Source: Prodigiosinella aquatilis (lineage in GTDB: Bacteria > Pseudomonadota > Gammaproteobacteria > Enterobacterales > Enterobacteriaceae). Taken from it: a stretch of 64,000 nt of DNA. The notes under the pieces were generated by a model. That model had not been told where the DNA came from and searched no databases. It was given only the letters and a program-made list of their open reading frames with translations. Both the position numbers and the translations under genes were made by a program. Position 1 is the stretch's first letter, and every line of letters starts with the position of its first letter. This document shows positions 39,147 to 47,384 of the stretch, one piece after another. The stretch lies in contig CP128857.1 of the NCBI GenBank assembly GCA_030388725.1, positions 3,844,001-3,908,000 of the forward strand, written 5' to 3'.

Positions 39147-40130
39147 TTATCGCTGCGAAAGAAAACGCAGCGGGTTTACGGATTTCCCCTTGTAACGAAT
39201 TTCAAAATGTAAGCGTACTGAACTGGTTCCGGTGCTACCCATAGTAGCGATTTTTTGCCCCGCCTTTACCTCTTGTTGTTCCCGGACCAGCATGGTTTCG
39301 TTATGGGCATAGGCGCTCAGGTAGTCATCATTATGTTTGATGATTATCAGATTACCGTAACCGCGCAACGCGTTTCCCGCATACACTACACGCCCGCCAG
39401 CGGTAGCGACTACAGGTTGCCCACGTGAGCCAGCGATATCAATCCCTTTATTTCCCCCCTCAGCGGCTGAGAAATTATCTATGACTTTCCCTTCTGTAGG
39501 CCAACGCCAACCAGTGATAGCAACATTACTGCTGCTGGGTACTGGCCTCGGTTCGGCAACAGGAGCCGACGCCCCTGCCTTGGGTAACATCTTACCCACA
39601 TTCTTTTTACCCGAATTTCCAGAATACGCATTAGTCGATTGAGAATCAACCTGAGAAGTTTGCATCTGCCCGTTTCTGGTTGCATTCACGGGTAACATGT
39701 GACCACTATTACTGGCCATTACCTGTGAATCATTAACGTTCATATTGTTGCCCAGCGTCAGTGTCTGGCCGACATTCAGACTGTACGGTTCAGGAATGCC
39801 ATTGCGCTGAGCCAGCTCCCGGTAATCGTTACCGCTGATCCAGGCAATATAAAACAGGGTATCGCCGCGCTTGACGATATAGTTAGTACCGGTATAACTG
39901 CCTTTCGGAATATTACTGTAGCTGCGGTTATAAACTATCTTGCCTTCATGAGTGGTAATATTGGAAGAGCTTGGCGAAGTAATGCGCGGAGTCGGAGAAG
40001 ACATCATGCCTCCCCGACTTCCAGTGCCACCATCCACACTGCTGATCGGTGCCGATCGATTGTTACTGTTAGAACAACTTGCTAATCCTGCAACAATAAC
40101 CATACATGCAGCGATCTGTTGCCAATTCAT
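39147..40130 (-). CDS. nlpD: Murein hydrolase activator NlpD
   Basis: A 327-residue outer-membrane lipoprotein that activates amidase AmiC during cell separation. The signal ends in a lipobox (VAGLASC, residue ~20). A Ser/Asn-rich linker follows, then a LysM domain (YIVKRGDTLFYIAWISGNDYRELAQ, ~80-125), a second low-complexity linker, and a C-terminal LytM domain (GGNKGIDIAGSRGQPVV ... SVRLHFEIRYKGKSVNPL). The LytM domain lacks part of the zinc ligand set, as in E. coli NlpD. GGGAGG seven bases before the ATG at 40130 decides that start over an in-frame one 15 bases upstream. It is about 50 residues shorter than E. coli NlpD, mainly in the linkers. The rpoS promoter is expected within it. Confidence 0.95.
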   Translation of the reverse strand: MNWQQIAACMVIVAGLASCSNSNNRSAPISSVDGGTGSRGGMMSSPTPRITSPSSSNITTHEGKIVYNRSYSNIPKGSYTGTNYIVKRGDTLFYIAWISGNDYRELAQRNGIPEPYSLNVGQTLTLGNNMNVNDSQVMASNSGHMLPVNATRNGQMQTSQVDSQSTNAYSGNSGKKNVGKMLPKAGASAPVAEPRPVPSSSNVAITGWRWPTEGKVIDNFSAAEGGNKGIDIAGSRGQPVVATAGGRVVYAGNALRGYGNLIIIKHNDDYLSAYAHNETMLVREQQEVKAGQKIATMGSTGTSSVRLHFEIRYKGKSVNPLRFLSQR

Positions 40131-40402
40131 TATTTGGCCTCCCATGCGCCGAACTCCCCTATAACCATAAAATTTACTATTCTATCCAGCCAGTGATATC
40201 CCTCATCCGTAGAAAAGTCGCTGAACTCTGGTAATTATTCTGTATTCAGAATGAGAAAATGTACTTTTTCATCAGGGCATACAAGCCAATTTAAGAAATA
40301 ATGCAATTCTGTGATGCTAGCGATATCAACAAATTAGTACAATAAACACTTGTGTTGAAATCTTAAAGGCTGAGAACATTTAAATGATGATTTGTCACGG
40401 TA

Positions 40403-41029
40403 TCAGGCAAGCTCACCTTTGACCAGCGGAACAAACCTAACAGCTTCAACGGTCTGAACGATATACTCACCGCTATGGTGTTCTACCACCTGCAACATTT
40501 GCTGCTGTTCACCCACCGGTAATACCATAATGCCACCTTCATCGAGCTGCTCCATCAACGCGGCAGGAATTTCAGGTGGCGCAGCCGTGACGATTATGGC
40601 ATCAAAAGGGCCTTTTGATGCCCAGCCTTGCCATCCATCACCATGACGTGTAGATACATTATGCAAATCAAGCTGTTTAAGGCGACGTTTGGCCTGCCAC
40701 TGTAGTCCTTTAATACGTTCGACTGAACATACATGTTGAACCAGGTGAGCCAGAATTGCAGTTTGATAACCGGAACCCGTGCCTATTTCCAATACTCTTG
40801 AAACTGGTGTTAACCGTAAGAGTTCGGTCATTCTGGCAACCATATAAGGCTGGGAGATCGTTTGGCCAAAACCTATTGGTAGCGCTGTATTTTCATAGGC
40901 TTTATGTTCAAAAGCCTCATCAACAAAGCGCTCCCGAGGTACGGCAGCTACCGCCTGTAACAGACGCTCATCCTGAATCCCCTGCTGATGCAACTGCGCC
41001 AGCAACGTATGCATACGCTTGTTTACCAT
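40403..41029 (-). CDS. pcm: Protein-L-isoaspartate O-methyltransferase
   Basis: A 208-residue repair enzyme that methylates abnormal L-isoaspartyl residues using SAM. Motif I is VLEIGTGSGYQTAILAHL, and PREKF-like PRERFVDEAF, GQTISQPYMVARM and FDAIIVTAAPPEIP are family blocks. The ATG at 41029 gives the E. coli length (208 aa) and start (MVNKRM), with GAGG ten bases upstream; a TTG nine bases earlier is also in frame. Its start overlaps the residual surE stop codon (ATGGTAA), the same overlap seen between intact surE and pcm in E. coli. Confidence 0.96.
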   Translation of the reverse strand: MVNKRMHTLLAQLHQQGIQDERLLQAVAAVPRERFVDEAFEHKAYENTALPIGFGQTISQPYMVARMTELLRLTPVSRVLEIGTGSGYQTAILAHLVQHVCSVERIKGLQWQAKRRLKQLDLHNVSTRHGDGWQGWASKGPFDAIIVTAAPPEIPAALMEQLDEGGIMVLPVGEQQQMLQVVEHHSGEYIVQTVEAVRFVPLVKGELA

Positions 41030-41064
41030 TCCCCGCAAACCTCAGCGCTAGCTAACCTTATCAA
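41023..41064 (-). pseudogene. surE: surE remnant (C-terminal codons only)
   Basis: In the surE frame relative to pcm, the minus strand reads ...LASAEVCGEW and stops in TGGTAA overlapping the pcm ATG. This aligns with the E. coli SurE end (LNSVGVGTQW), where the same TGGTAA/ATGGTAA overlap occurs. A full surE (about 760 bp) cannot fit in the 149 bp between truD and pcm, so the survival of its tail suggests an internal deletion. The match is short and is inferred by position and pattern. Confidence 0.55.
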
Positions 41065-41178
41065 CGTATCTATCCTCTAAAGAAAGGGAATATATCTCTG
41101 TAACATCAAGAAAATATTCAGATATTCTAAAACTGAAAAAGGTAAACTCGTGTTGAATGAGGCAGTAATGTCTGCCGC

Positions 41179-42216
41179 CTACTGTGCCTGTAGCACAATT
41201 TCCCTTACTACGCTGGTGGCAAAACTTCCCGCTGGAAGCCAAAAGCGCAATTGAACCGTCATCTTATCCTGCCATTCCCACTGCAATTCCCGAGGATAAA
41301 GTAAAACGGCACGACGAGCGGGCTCTACCCGCTCACGCTGCAATAATGACAACAGCAATGGTTGTGTCTGCAGGCACTGTTGCTCAAAGTCCAGAGCCGC
41401 ATCTTGCGTACCTAACGCGCCATCGCCAGGCAATGGCGCCGTAATCTGTAATGTGCCCTGTTCGACACGCTGCTGTAGAGCAGTTAGCTCATCCTTCTGC
41501 GCCACAAACCAACTACCTCGACCCGTCAATTGTAAAGCATCACCGCAAAAAACCACTTTCTCCTGTTGCTGCGCCAAGCGGGCGCTGGTAACACAATTAA
41601 AGAGTTCACTACGGCTGGCAGAAAGATAAAAGCTGCGTTTACTACGTTCTTTCACCAGAATGTCATTACTCGCCCAACGCCGGGCCTGATCAAGGTTATT
41701 GCCCTCGCGGCCAAACCGCTGACTACCGAAATAATTAGGCACGCCAGCAGTAGTAATACGTTGCAAACGATCTTCTACCGATTGTCGATCGCTGATGTGA
41801 CGCAATACCAGCGTAAAGGCATTGCCTTGCAGCGCACCTATACGCAGTTTACGACGGTGTCGAGCAGCCTCAAGAAGCTCACATCCTTCCAGTTCAAATG
41901 CCTGCAGATCCGGAGTTTCTTTTCCTGGTAAATGGAGACAAAACCATTGTTCAGTAACCGCATGACGATCTTTAAGACCGGCATAACTGACAGCACGCGC
42001 AGGAATATGCGCAAACTTTGCCAGCGCTTCAGCCACAAATACAGTATTACATCCCCGTTTACGTATCCGTACCAACAGATGTTCGCCTTCGCCATCTGGT
42101 TGAAAACCGAGATCCTCGACCACAATAAAATCGTCAGCAGTGGATTTCATCAGCCCCGTTGACTGTGGTTTTCCATGCAACCAGGTAAGCTCATCTGCAG
42201 TGTTCATCGTTACCAT
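41179..42216 (-). CDS. truD: tRNA pseudouridine(13) synthase
   Basis: A 345-residue TruD-family enzyme that isomerises U13 in tRNA-Glu. The catalytic Asp is in AGLKDRHAVTEQW, and NYFGSQRFGREGNNL and AGSFATSVVREIV are family blocks. It starts in ATGGTAA, overlapping the ispF stop by 7 bp; an ATG nine bases downstream (MNTADELTW) is an alternative. The protein ends ...REIVLQAQ at a TAG, about seven residues short of the E. coli tail (GDYAHIAE). In E. coli that tail shares DNA with the surE start codon, so the shortening probably belongs to the same deletion event. The catalytic domain is intact. Confidence 0.93.
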   Translation of the reverse strand: MVTMNTADELTWLHGKPQSTGLMKSTADDFIVVEDLGFQPDGEGEHLLVRIRKRGCNTVFVAEALAKFAHIPARAVSYAGLKDRHAVTEQWFCLHLPGKETPDLQAFELEGCELLEAARHRRKLRIGALQGNAFTLVLRHISDRQSVEDRLQRITTAGVPNYFGSQRFGREGNNLDQARRWASNDILVKERSKRSFYLSASRSELFNCVTSARLAQQQEKVVFCGDALQLTGRGSWFVAQKDELTALQQRVEQGTLQITAPLPGDGALGTQDAALDFEQQCLQTQPLLLSLLQRERVEPARRAVLLYPRELQWEWQDKMTVQLRFWLPAGSFATSVVREIVLQAQ

Positions 42217-42707
42217 GCCACGACCCCGGCAGAATCATCTTTTAACAACAATACGACTGCTTCACAGGCAATGCCCTCGCCACGACCAGTAAATCCTAGT
42301 TGTTCAGTCGTGGTCGCTTTGACATTCACATCATCCATGTGGCATTGCAGATCTTCCGCCAGATTGACACGCATTTGTGGAATATGTGGAGCCATTTTGG
42401 GGGCCTGGGCAATGATGGTGACATCCAGATTTCCCAGACAGTAACCTTTATCTCTGATACGTTGCCATGCATCGCGTAGCAGCTCTCGACTGTCTATATT
42501 TTTATAAGAAAGGTCGGTGTCAGGAAAGAGTTTACCGATATCCCCCAGAGCAACCGCACCCAACAACGCGTCAGTTATGGCATGCAACACGACATCACCA
42601 TCAGAATGGGCCAACAATCCCTGATCATAGGGGATACGAACACCACCGATCACCAGTGGACCTTCGCCACCAAATTTATGGACATCGAAACCGTGACCGA
42701 TACGCAT
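42210..42707 (-). CDS. ispF: 2-C-methyl-D-erythritol 2,4-cyclodiphosphate synthase
   Basis: A 165-residue trimeric enzyme of the MEP isoprenoid pathway, making MEcPP and releasing CMP. The metal site is GHGFDVHKF (D8, H10), with a second block LLAHSDGDVVLHAITDALLGA and the C-terminal KATTTEQLGFTGRGEGIACEAV. It lies 14 bp downstream of ispD and overlaps truD by 7 bp, so ispD-ispF-truD are likely one transcript. Confidence 0.97.
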   Translation of the reverse strand: MRIGHGFDVHKFGGEGPLVIGGVRIPYDQGLLAHSDGDVVLHAITDALLGAVALGDIGKLFPDTDLSYKNIDSRELLRDAWQRIRDKGYCLGNLDVTIIAQAPKMAPHIPQMRVNLAEDLQCHMDDVNVKATTTEQLGFTGRGEGIACEAVVLLLKDDSAGVVAW

Positions 42708-42721
42708 CGCGCACTCTCCTT

Positions 42722-43438
42722 TTAGGTAATCTTTTGATTTTTAAAATTATTGGTCAGATAAAACTCAGCCAAAGCCAAATCCTCCAGACGTGTTATCTTG
42801 ATATTATCCGATCTGCCACTGACAATCTGTGGATGATAACCGCAGTACTCCAACGCTGATGCTTCATCAGTGATGGATACGCCATCATTCAGTGCCCGCT
42901 GAAGGCAGGTTCTGAGCAAATCCAAAGGAAAGAGCTGCGGAGTTAAAGCATGCCAGAGGTCATCTCGTTCTACTGTATGCTCAATCAACCCATCTGAACT
43001 ACGCTTCATCGTATCACGAACAGGAGCAGCCAGAATGCCGCCTATCTCACTCTGTTCTGTCAGCGCCAACAGATGATCCAGATCATCTCGATGCAGACAT
43101 GGACGAGCTGCATCATGTACCAGTACCCATTCGGTCTGAGTCACACGCAGCAAACCCGCCAAGACGGAATCCGCACGCTGTTTGCCACCGGTCACCACTG
43201 CGATCTGCGGATTATTTGCCAAAGGCAGAGAGTAAAAATAGCCATCATCGGCACTGATAACTACGATCACTTGCCGAATGCGAGGATGCTGTAGCAACGC
43301 GTCAATAGTATGTTCGAGGATGGTTTTGGAACCGATAGTCAAATACTGTTTCGGACGGTCACTTTTCATCCGGCTACCATTGCCAGCAGCCGGCAAGATA
43401 GCAACGACCTCATGCGGGGGGGCAATCAGAGTAGACAT
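42722..43438 (-). CDS. ispD: 2-C-methyl-D-erythritol 4-phosphate cytidylyltransferase
   Basis: A 238-residue nucleotidyltransferase coupling MEP to CTP in the isoprenoid pathway. The CTP-binding loop is ILPAAGNGSRMKSDRPKQYL, VLVHDAARPCLHRDDL carries the metal-binding Asp, and VERDDLWHALTPQLF and ITDEASALE are family motifs. It begins two bases after the ftsB stop, indicating a tight operon ftsB-ispD-ispF-truD-(surE remnant)-pcm-nlpD-rpoS. Confidence 0.97.
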   Translation of the reverse strand: MSTLIAPPHEVVAILPAAGNGSRMKSDRPKQYLTIGSKTILEHTIDALLQHPRIRQVIVVISADDGYFYSLPLANNPQIAVVTGGKQRADSVLAGLLRVTQTEWVLVHDAARPCLHRDDLDHLLALTEQSEIGGILAAPVRDTMKRSSDGLIEHTVERDDLWHALTPQLFPLDLLRTCLQRALNDGVSITDEASALEYCGYHPQIVSGRSDNIKITRLEDLALAEFYLTNNFKNQKIT

Positions 43439-43440
43439 AC

Positions 43441-43776
43441 CTAGCGTAATGTTGGGTTGGAGGATGGCGCAGGTAGCGCGGTAGTGGCAGTGCGACGGCC
43501 AGATTGATCAGGGACCAGACGATAGAAACTTTCACCAGGTTTAATCATTCCCAGCTCATTACGTGCACGCTCTTCGATGGCTTCCTGTCCACCATTAAGA
43601 TCGTCGATTTCAGCAAACAACTGCTCGTTACGGGATTTTAGTTTGGCGTTATTCTCCTGTTGAACAGACACACTATCTTTCACCCGCACGTAATCATGGA
43701 TACCATTTTTGCCCAGCCACAGTGAATACTGCAACCAGCCAAGTATTATTAACAATAACAGCGTAAGTTTTCCCAT
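43441..43776 (-). CDS. ftsB: Cell division protein FtsB
   Basis: A 111-residue bitopic membrane protein of the divisome. A short cytoplasmic start leads into a membrane helix (LTLLLLIILGWLQYSLWLG), then a periplasmic coiled coil with Asn/Leu heptads (VQQENNAKLKSRNEQLFAEIDDLNGG) and a family motif ARNELGMIKPGESFYRLV. FtsB forms the FtsQLB complex that triggers septal peptidoglycan synthesis. It is first in the ispD-ispF operon. Confidence 0.95.
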   Translation of the reverse strand: MGKLTLLLLIILGWLQYSLWLGKNGIHDYVRVKDSVSVQQENNAKLKSRNEQLFAEIDDLNGGQEAIEERARNELGMIKPGESFYRLVPDQSGRRTATTALPAPSSNPTLR

Positions 43777-43997
43777 TCCGCCCCCTGAAAAGCCATCTAA
43801 TCATCCCATAACTTTTATCCAGACTCCACAGTGCATCAACAATTGCTGAATACATGAGAGAGAAAAAAGCCTCTAAATAGCGAAGAAAGAGGGGAAAGGT
43901 AAATTTTTTACAAGACAACACGATTCAACAAAGAAGTGGAACGGAGGAGAATCGGGGGGAATAATCGCCGATAAAACGACTAACACGGCCTGAATGA

Positions 43998-44351
43998 TCA
44001 CCACCAGCCAGTAAGTAATGCAAATACCAGCCAGAACAACGATACCGTCGTGATCCCGCTGCACAAAATCATCAGCGTGGTATTTTCCTGCCACAATATA
44101 CTGTAAGCCACACCAATCAACACCGATAACGGCATCAGAGCCAGGAAAAAAGGCCAGGTGTATAGCATCAGAAACAAAGTGACATTCAGGCCGTAGACTA
44201 AAAAAGGAAGGACAAACGCCAGCCAATAGAAAGAGAAACCAGCGATAGCCCCCATAAACGGATAGGATACTTGAGTATCTTCATCCCGCCGATGGCTAGC
44301 TTCACTACCCAGTAATGGTGTGACATTCTGCATAATCTTTATCTTTCCCAC
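43998..44351 (-). CDS. ygbE: Inner-membrane protein of the YgbE/DUF3561 family
   Basis: A 117-residue small membrane protein of unknown function with three hydrophobic segments. The segment LMLYTWPFFLALMPLSVLIGVA matches a block in E. coli YgbE, which lies at the same place between ftsB and cysC. The GTG at 44351 has GGGAG only three bases ahead; the in-frame ATG at 44333 (MQNVTPLLG) is a reasonable alternative start. It follows cysC in the same direction with a 44-bp gap and may be cotranscribed with the cys genes. No function is assigned. Confidence 0.8.
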   Translation of the reverse strand: MGKIKIMQNVTPLLGSEASHRRDEDTQVSYPFMGAIAGFSFYWLAFVLPFLVYGLNVTLFLMLYTWPFFLALMPLSVLIGVAYSILWQENTTLMILCSGITTVSLFWLVFALLTGWW

Positions 44352-44395
44352 GGTCTCCCTATCATCAAACGCCTGATGATATTTTCACAAGGAGA

Positions 44396-45025
44396 TCAAG
44401 GGTTGATAATAGCTCGACCCTGCAACATATCTAACAATTGAGAGATCAAATGTGTTACCAATTGTTCTCCATCTAAATGCAATTCTGGCAGCTCAGGTGC
44501 CTCATAAACAGCGTCAATGCCGGTAAAATTACGCAACTCACCCGCACGAGCTTTCTTGTACAACCCTTTGGGATCGCGTGTTTCACAGATCGCCAGTGGC
44601 GTATCCACAAAAACTTCAATAAATGGCTGACCATCCAGCAAATCACGCACCATTTTCCGCTCAGCACGGTGCGGTGATATAAACGCCGTTAACACAACCA
44701 GACCCGCGTCGACCATTAATTTAGATACTTCGCCTACCCGGCGGATATTCTCCCGCCGGTCATCATCACTGAAGCCTAAATCACGACATAGACCATGCCG
44801 GACATTATCGCCGTCTAACAGATAGGTACTGACGCCTTTTGCATGCAGCGCCTGCTCCAGCGCGCCAGCCAACGTAGATTTACCAGAACCGGAAAGTCCG
44901 GTAAACCACACCACGGCACCACGGTGTCCATGCCGGCGTTCTCGATCAGTTTGTGTAACCGCATGAGGATGCCAGACAACATTCTCGTCAGCAGACGCCA
45001 TCACTCGGGGAGAATATTCAGACAC
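44396..45025 (-). CDS. cysC: Adenylyl-sulfate (APS) kinase
   Basis: A 209-residue kinase that phosphorylates APS to PAPS. The P-loop is GLSGSGKSTLAGAL, with GDNVRHGLCRDLGFSD, ISPHRAERKMVRD and FVDTPLAICETRDPKGLYKKAR as substrate and lid motifs. Start codon choice: GTG at 45025, one base after the cysN stop, with GGGAGG eight bases ahead (inside the cysN end). An upstream in-frame ATG would run far into cysN and lacks a site. It is the last enzyme gene of the cysG-D-N-C run. Confidence 0.95.
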   Translation of the reverse strand: MSEYSPRVMASADENVVWHPHAVTQTDRERRHGHRGAVVWFTGLSGSGKSTLAGALEQALHAKGVSTYLLDGDNVRHGLCRDLGFSDDDRRENIRRVGEVSKLMVDAGLVVLTAFISPHRAERKMVRDLLDGQPFIEVFVDTPLAICETRDPKGLYKKARAGELRNFTGIDAVYEAPELPELHLDGEQLVTHLISQLLDMLQGRAIINP

Positions 45026-45026
45026 G

Positions 45027-46454
45027 CTATTTCCCTCCCAACAGATCACGCGCACCCCAATGAGGGAAATGACGGCGGACTAACGCATTCAACTCCAGCT
45101 CAAACGCACTATAAGCATCAGGATCCTGATACGGCTGTTCAATCACTTCACGTACCAGGCCGGCACCCACCGTGACATTGGTTAAACGGTCGATAAAAAT
45201 CATACCGCCGGTAACAGGATTCTGTTGGTAATTATCCAATGCCAGCGGTTCATCAAAAGTCAGTTCAACCAGCCCAATGCCATTCAATGGCAAAGCATCC
45301 GTCACACGCTGCGTCAGCGTATTGATTTCAACCTGATACTGGATATTTTCCACCCGGGCGCGCGTTTTTTTACCCGCAATCTTGATATTGTAACTTTGGC
45401 CCGGCACTAACGGTTGTTCCGCCATCCAGACCACATCCACCCGCGCACTTTGTACTGTATTCAGGTTTTCAGCACTATCCACCAGCAGGTCTCCCCGACT
45501 GATATCAATTTCGTTTTCCAGTACCAGTGTTATGGCTTCTCCCACTTGCGCCATCTGCAAGTCGCCATCAAAGGTGACAATTCGGCTGATGGTGGACTCA
45601 ACGCCAGAAGGTAACACCTTGATACGATTACCGACGCGGACGACTCCCGAAGCCACGGTTCCCGAGTAACCACGGAAATCCAGGTTAGGGCGGTTGACAT
45701 ACTGCACAGGAAAACGCATCGGTTGTTCCAGACTACGTGGAATCACGTTGACCGTTTCCAGAACATCCAGCAATGTCGGGCCAGTGTACCAGTTCATCGT
45801 CTCACTGGGTGAAGCTACATTGTCACCATCCAGTGCAGAAATGGGTACAAAAGTAATATTCAAGTCGGTAGGCAGTTGCTGGGCAAAGTCCAGATAATCC
45901 TGTTTGAATTGTTCAAAAACAGTTTGCTGGTAATCCACCAAATCCATTTTATTCACAGCGACCACCAGATGGCGAATACCCAGCAAGGTGGCAATAAAGC
46001 TATGTCGCCTAGTCTGATCCAACACACCTTTACGGGCATCGATCAGCAGAATGGCCAGTTCACAAGTAGAAGCGCCTGTCGCCATATTACGCGTGTACTG
46101 CTCATGGCCCGGCGTATCAGCAATAATAAATTTACGCTTCTCGGTAGAGAAATAGCGATAAGCCACATCAATGGTAATACCCTGCTCACGTTCTGCCTGC
46201 AGACCATCCACCAGTAATGCCAGATCCAGCTTTTCACCCTGGGTGCCAAGCCGCTTGCTGTCACTATGCAGTGTGGAGAGCTGATCTTCATAAATCTGAC
46301 GGGTATCGTGCAACAAACGCCCGATAAGCGTACTTTTGCCATCGTCGACGCTGCCACAGGTCAGAAAACGCAGCAAACTTTTATTCTGCTGTGCTTGGAG
46401 GTAAGCCTCGACACCGCCCTGTTCAGCGATCTGTTTTGCTATTACATGATTCAT
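45027..46454 (-). CDS. cysN: Sulfate adenylyltransferase, GTPase subunit
   Basis: A 475-residue GTPase that drives ATP sulfurylase. An EF-Tu-like G domain shows G1 GSVDDGKSTLIGRLL, G3 DTPGHEQYTRN and G4 NKMDL, followed by two beta-barrel domains. With CysD it adenylates sulfate to APS at the cost of GTP hydrolysis. It is 12 bp downstream of cysD and ends one base before cysC, so the three are coupled. Confidence 0.97.
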   Translation of the reverse strand: MNHVIAKQIAEQGGVEAYLQAQQNKSLLRFLTCGSVDDGKSTLIGRLLHDTRQIYEDQLSTLHSDSKRLGTQGEKLDLALLVDGLQAEREQGITIDVAYRYFSTEKRKFIIADTPGHEQYTRNMATGASTCELAILLIDARKGVLDQTRRHSFIATLLGIRHLVVAVNKMDLVDYQQTVFEQFKQDYLDFAQQLPTDLNITFVPISALDGDNVASPSETMNWYTGPTLLDVLETVNVIPRSLEQPMRFPVQYVNRPNLDFRGYSGTVASGVVRVGNRIKVLPSGVESTISRIVTFDGDLQMAQVGEAITLVLENEIDISRGDLLVDSAENLNTVQSARVDVVWMAEQPLVPGQSYNIKIAGKKTRARVENIQYQVEINTLTQRVTDALPLNGIGLVELTFDEPLALDNYQQNPVTGGMIFIDRLTNVTVGAGLVREVIEQPYQDPDAYSAFELELNALVRRHFPHWGARDLLGGK

Positions 46455-46466
46455 TCGACCGATTCC

Positions 46467-47375
46467 TCAGAAATACCCTTGACGCTTTTTCAGCTCCATT
46501 GACCCGGCTTGATCGCGGTCGATCACCCGTCCTTGACGCTCACTGGTAGTAGAGACCAGCATCTCTTCAATGATTTCCGGCAATGTTTGTGCTTGCGACT
46601 CCACCGCTCCCGTCAGCGGCCAGCATCCCAGAGTACGGAAACGCACCATACGTTGCGTAATCACCTCACCCGGTTGCAGATTGATACGGTCGTCATCCAC
46701 CATCAGTAACATGCCATCACGTGACACAATTGGACGTGGAGCCGCCAGATAGAGTGGGACAATATCGATATTTTCCAGATAGATGTACTGCCAGATATCT
46801 AGCTCAGTCCAGTTAGACAGCGGGAACACACGGATACTTTCACCTTTATTGATCTGTCCGTTGTAATTGTGCCACAGCTCCGGGCGCTGGTTTTTAGGAT
46901 CCCAACGATGAAAACGATCACGAAACGAATAAATACGTTCCTTGGCACGCGATTTTTCTTCATCCCGACGTGCGCCACCAAAGGCGGCATCAAAACCGTA
47001 TTTATCCAGTGCCTGCTTTAACCCTTCGGTTTTCATAATATCGGTGTGTTTGGCACTGCCGTGTACAAAGGGGTTAATTCCCATAGCAACGCCCTGTGGA
47101 TTACGGTGTATCAGCAATTCACAGCCATAGGCTTTGGCCGTGCGATCACGGAATTCGTACATTGCGCGGAATTTCCAACCAGTATCCACGTGCAGTAATG
47201 GAAACGGCAGTGTTCCCGGATAAAATGCCTTACGCGCCAGATGGAGCATGACCGATGAATCCTTGCCGATCGAATAGAGCATTACCGGGTTACCAAATTC
47301 AGCCGCCACTTCACGGATGATCTGAATGCTTTCTGCTTCTAACTGCCGTAAATGCGTGAGTCTTTTTTCGTCCAT
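46467..47375 (-). CDS. cysD: Sulfate adenylyltransferase, catalytic subunit
   Basis: A 302-residue ATP sulfurylase subunit of the PP-loop superfamily. The loop is YSIGKDSSVMLHL, and the conserved FGGARRDEEKSRAKERIYSFRD and LTGAVES regions follow, as in E. coli CysD (302 aa). It lies nine bases after cysG on the minus strand. Confidence 0.97.
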   Translation of the reverse strand: MDEKRLTHLRQLEAESIQIIREVAAEFGNPVMLYSIGKDSSVMLHLARKAFYPGTLPFPLLHVDTGWKFRAMYEFRDRTAKAYGCELLIHRNPQGVAMGINPFVHGSAKHTDIMKTEGLKQALDKYGFDAAFGGARRDEEKSRAKERIYSFRDRFHRWDPKNQRPELWHNYNGQINKGESIRVFPLSNWTELDIWQYIYLENIDIVPLYLAAPRPIVSRDGMLLMVDDDRINLQPGEVITQRMVRFRTLGCWPLTGAVESQAQTLPEIIEEMLVSTTSERQGRVIDRDQAGSMELKKRQGYF

Positions 47376-47384
47376 AATCGTACC

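Noticed and set aside
41048..41242. A 64-codon frame between pcm and truD
   Set aside because: It overlaps the end of truD in another frame and is not similar to SurE; the surE remnant is in a different frame.
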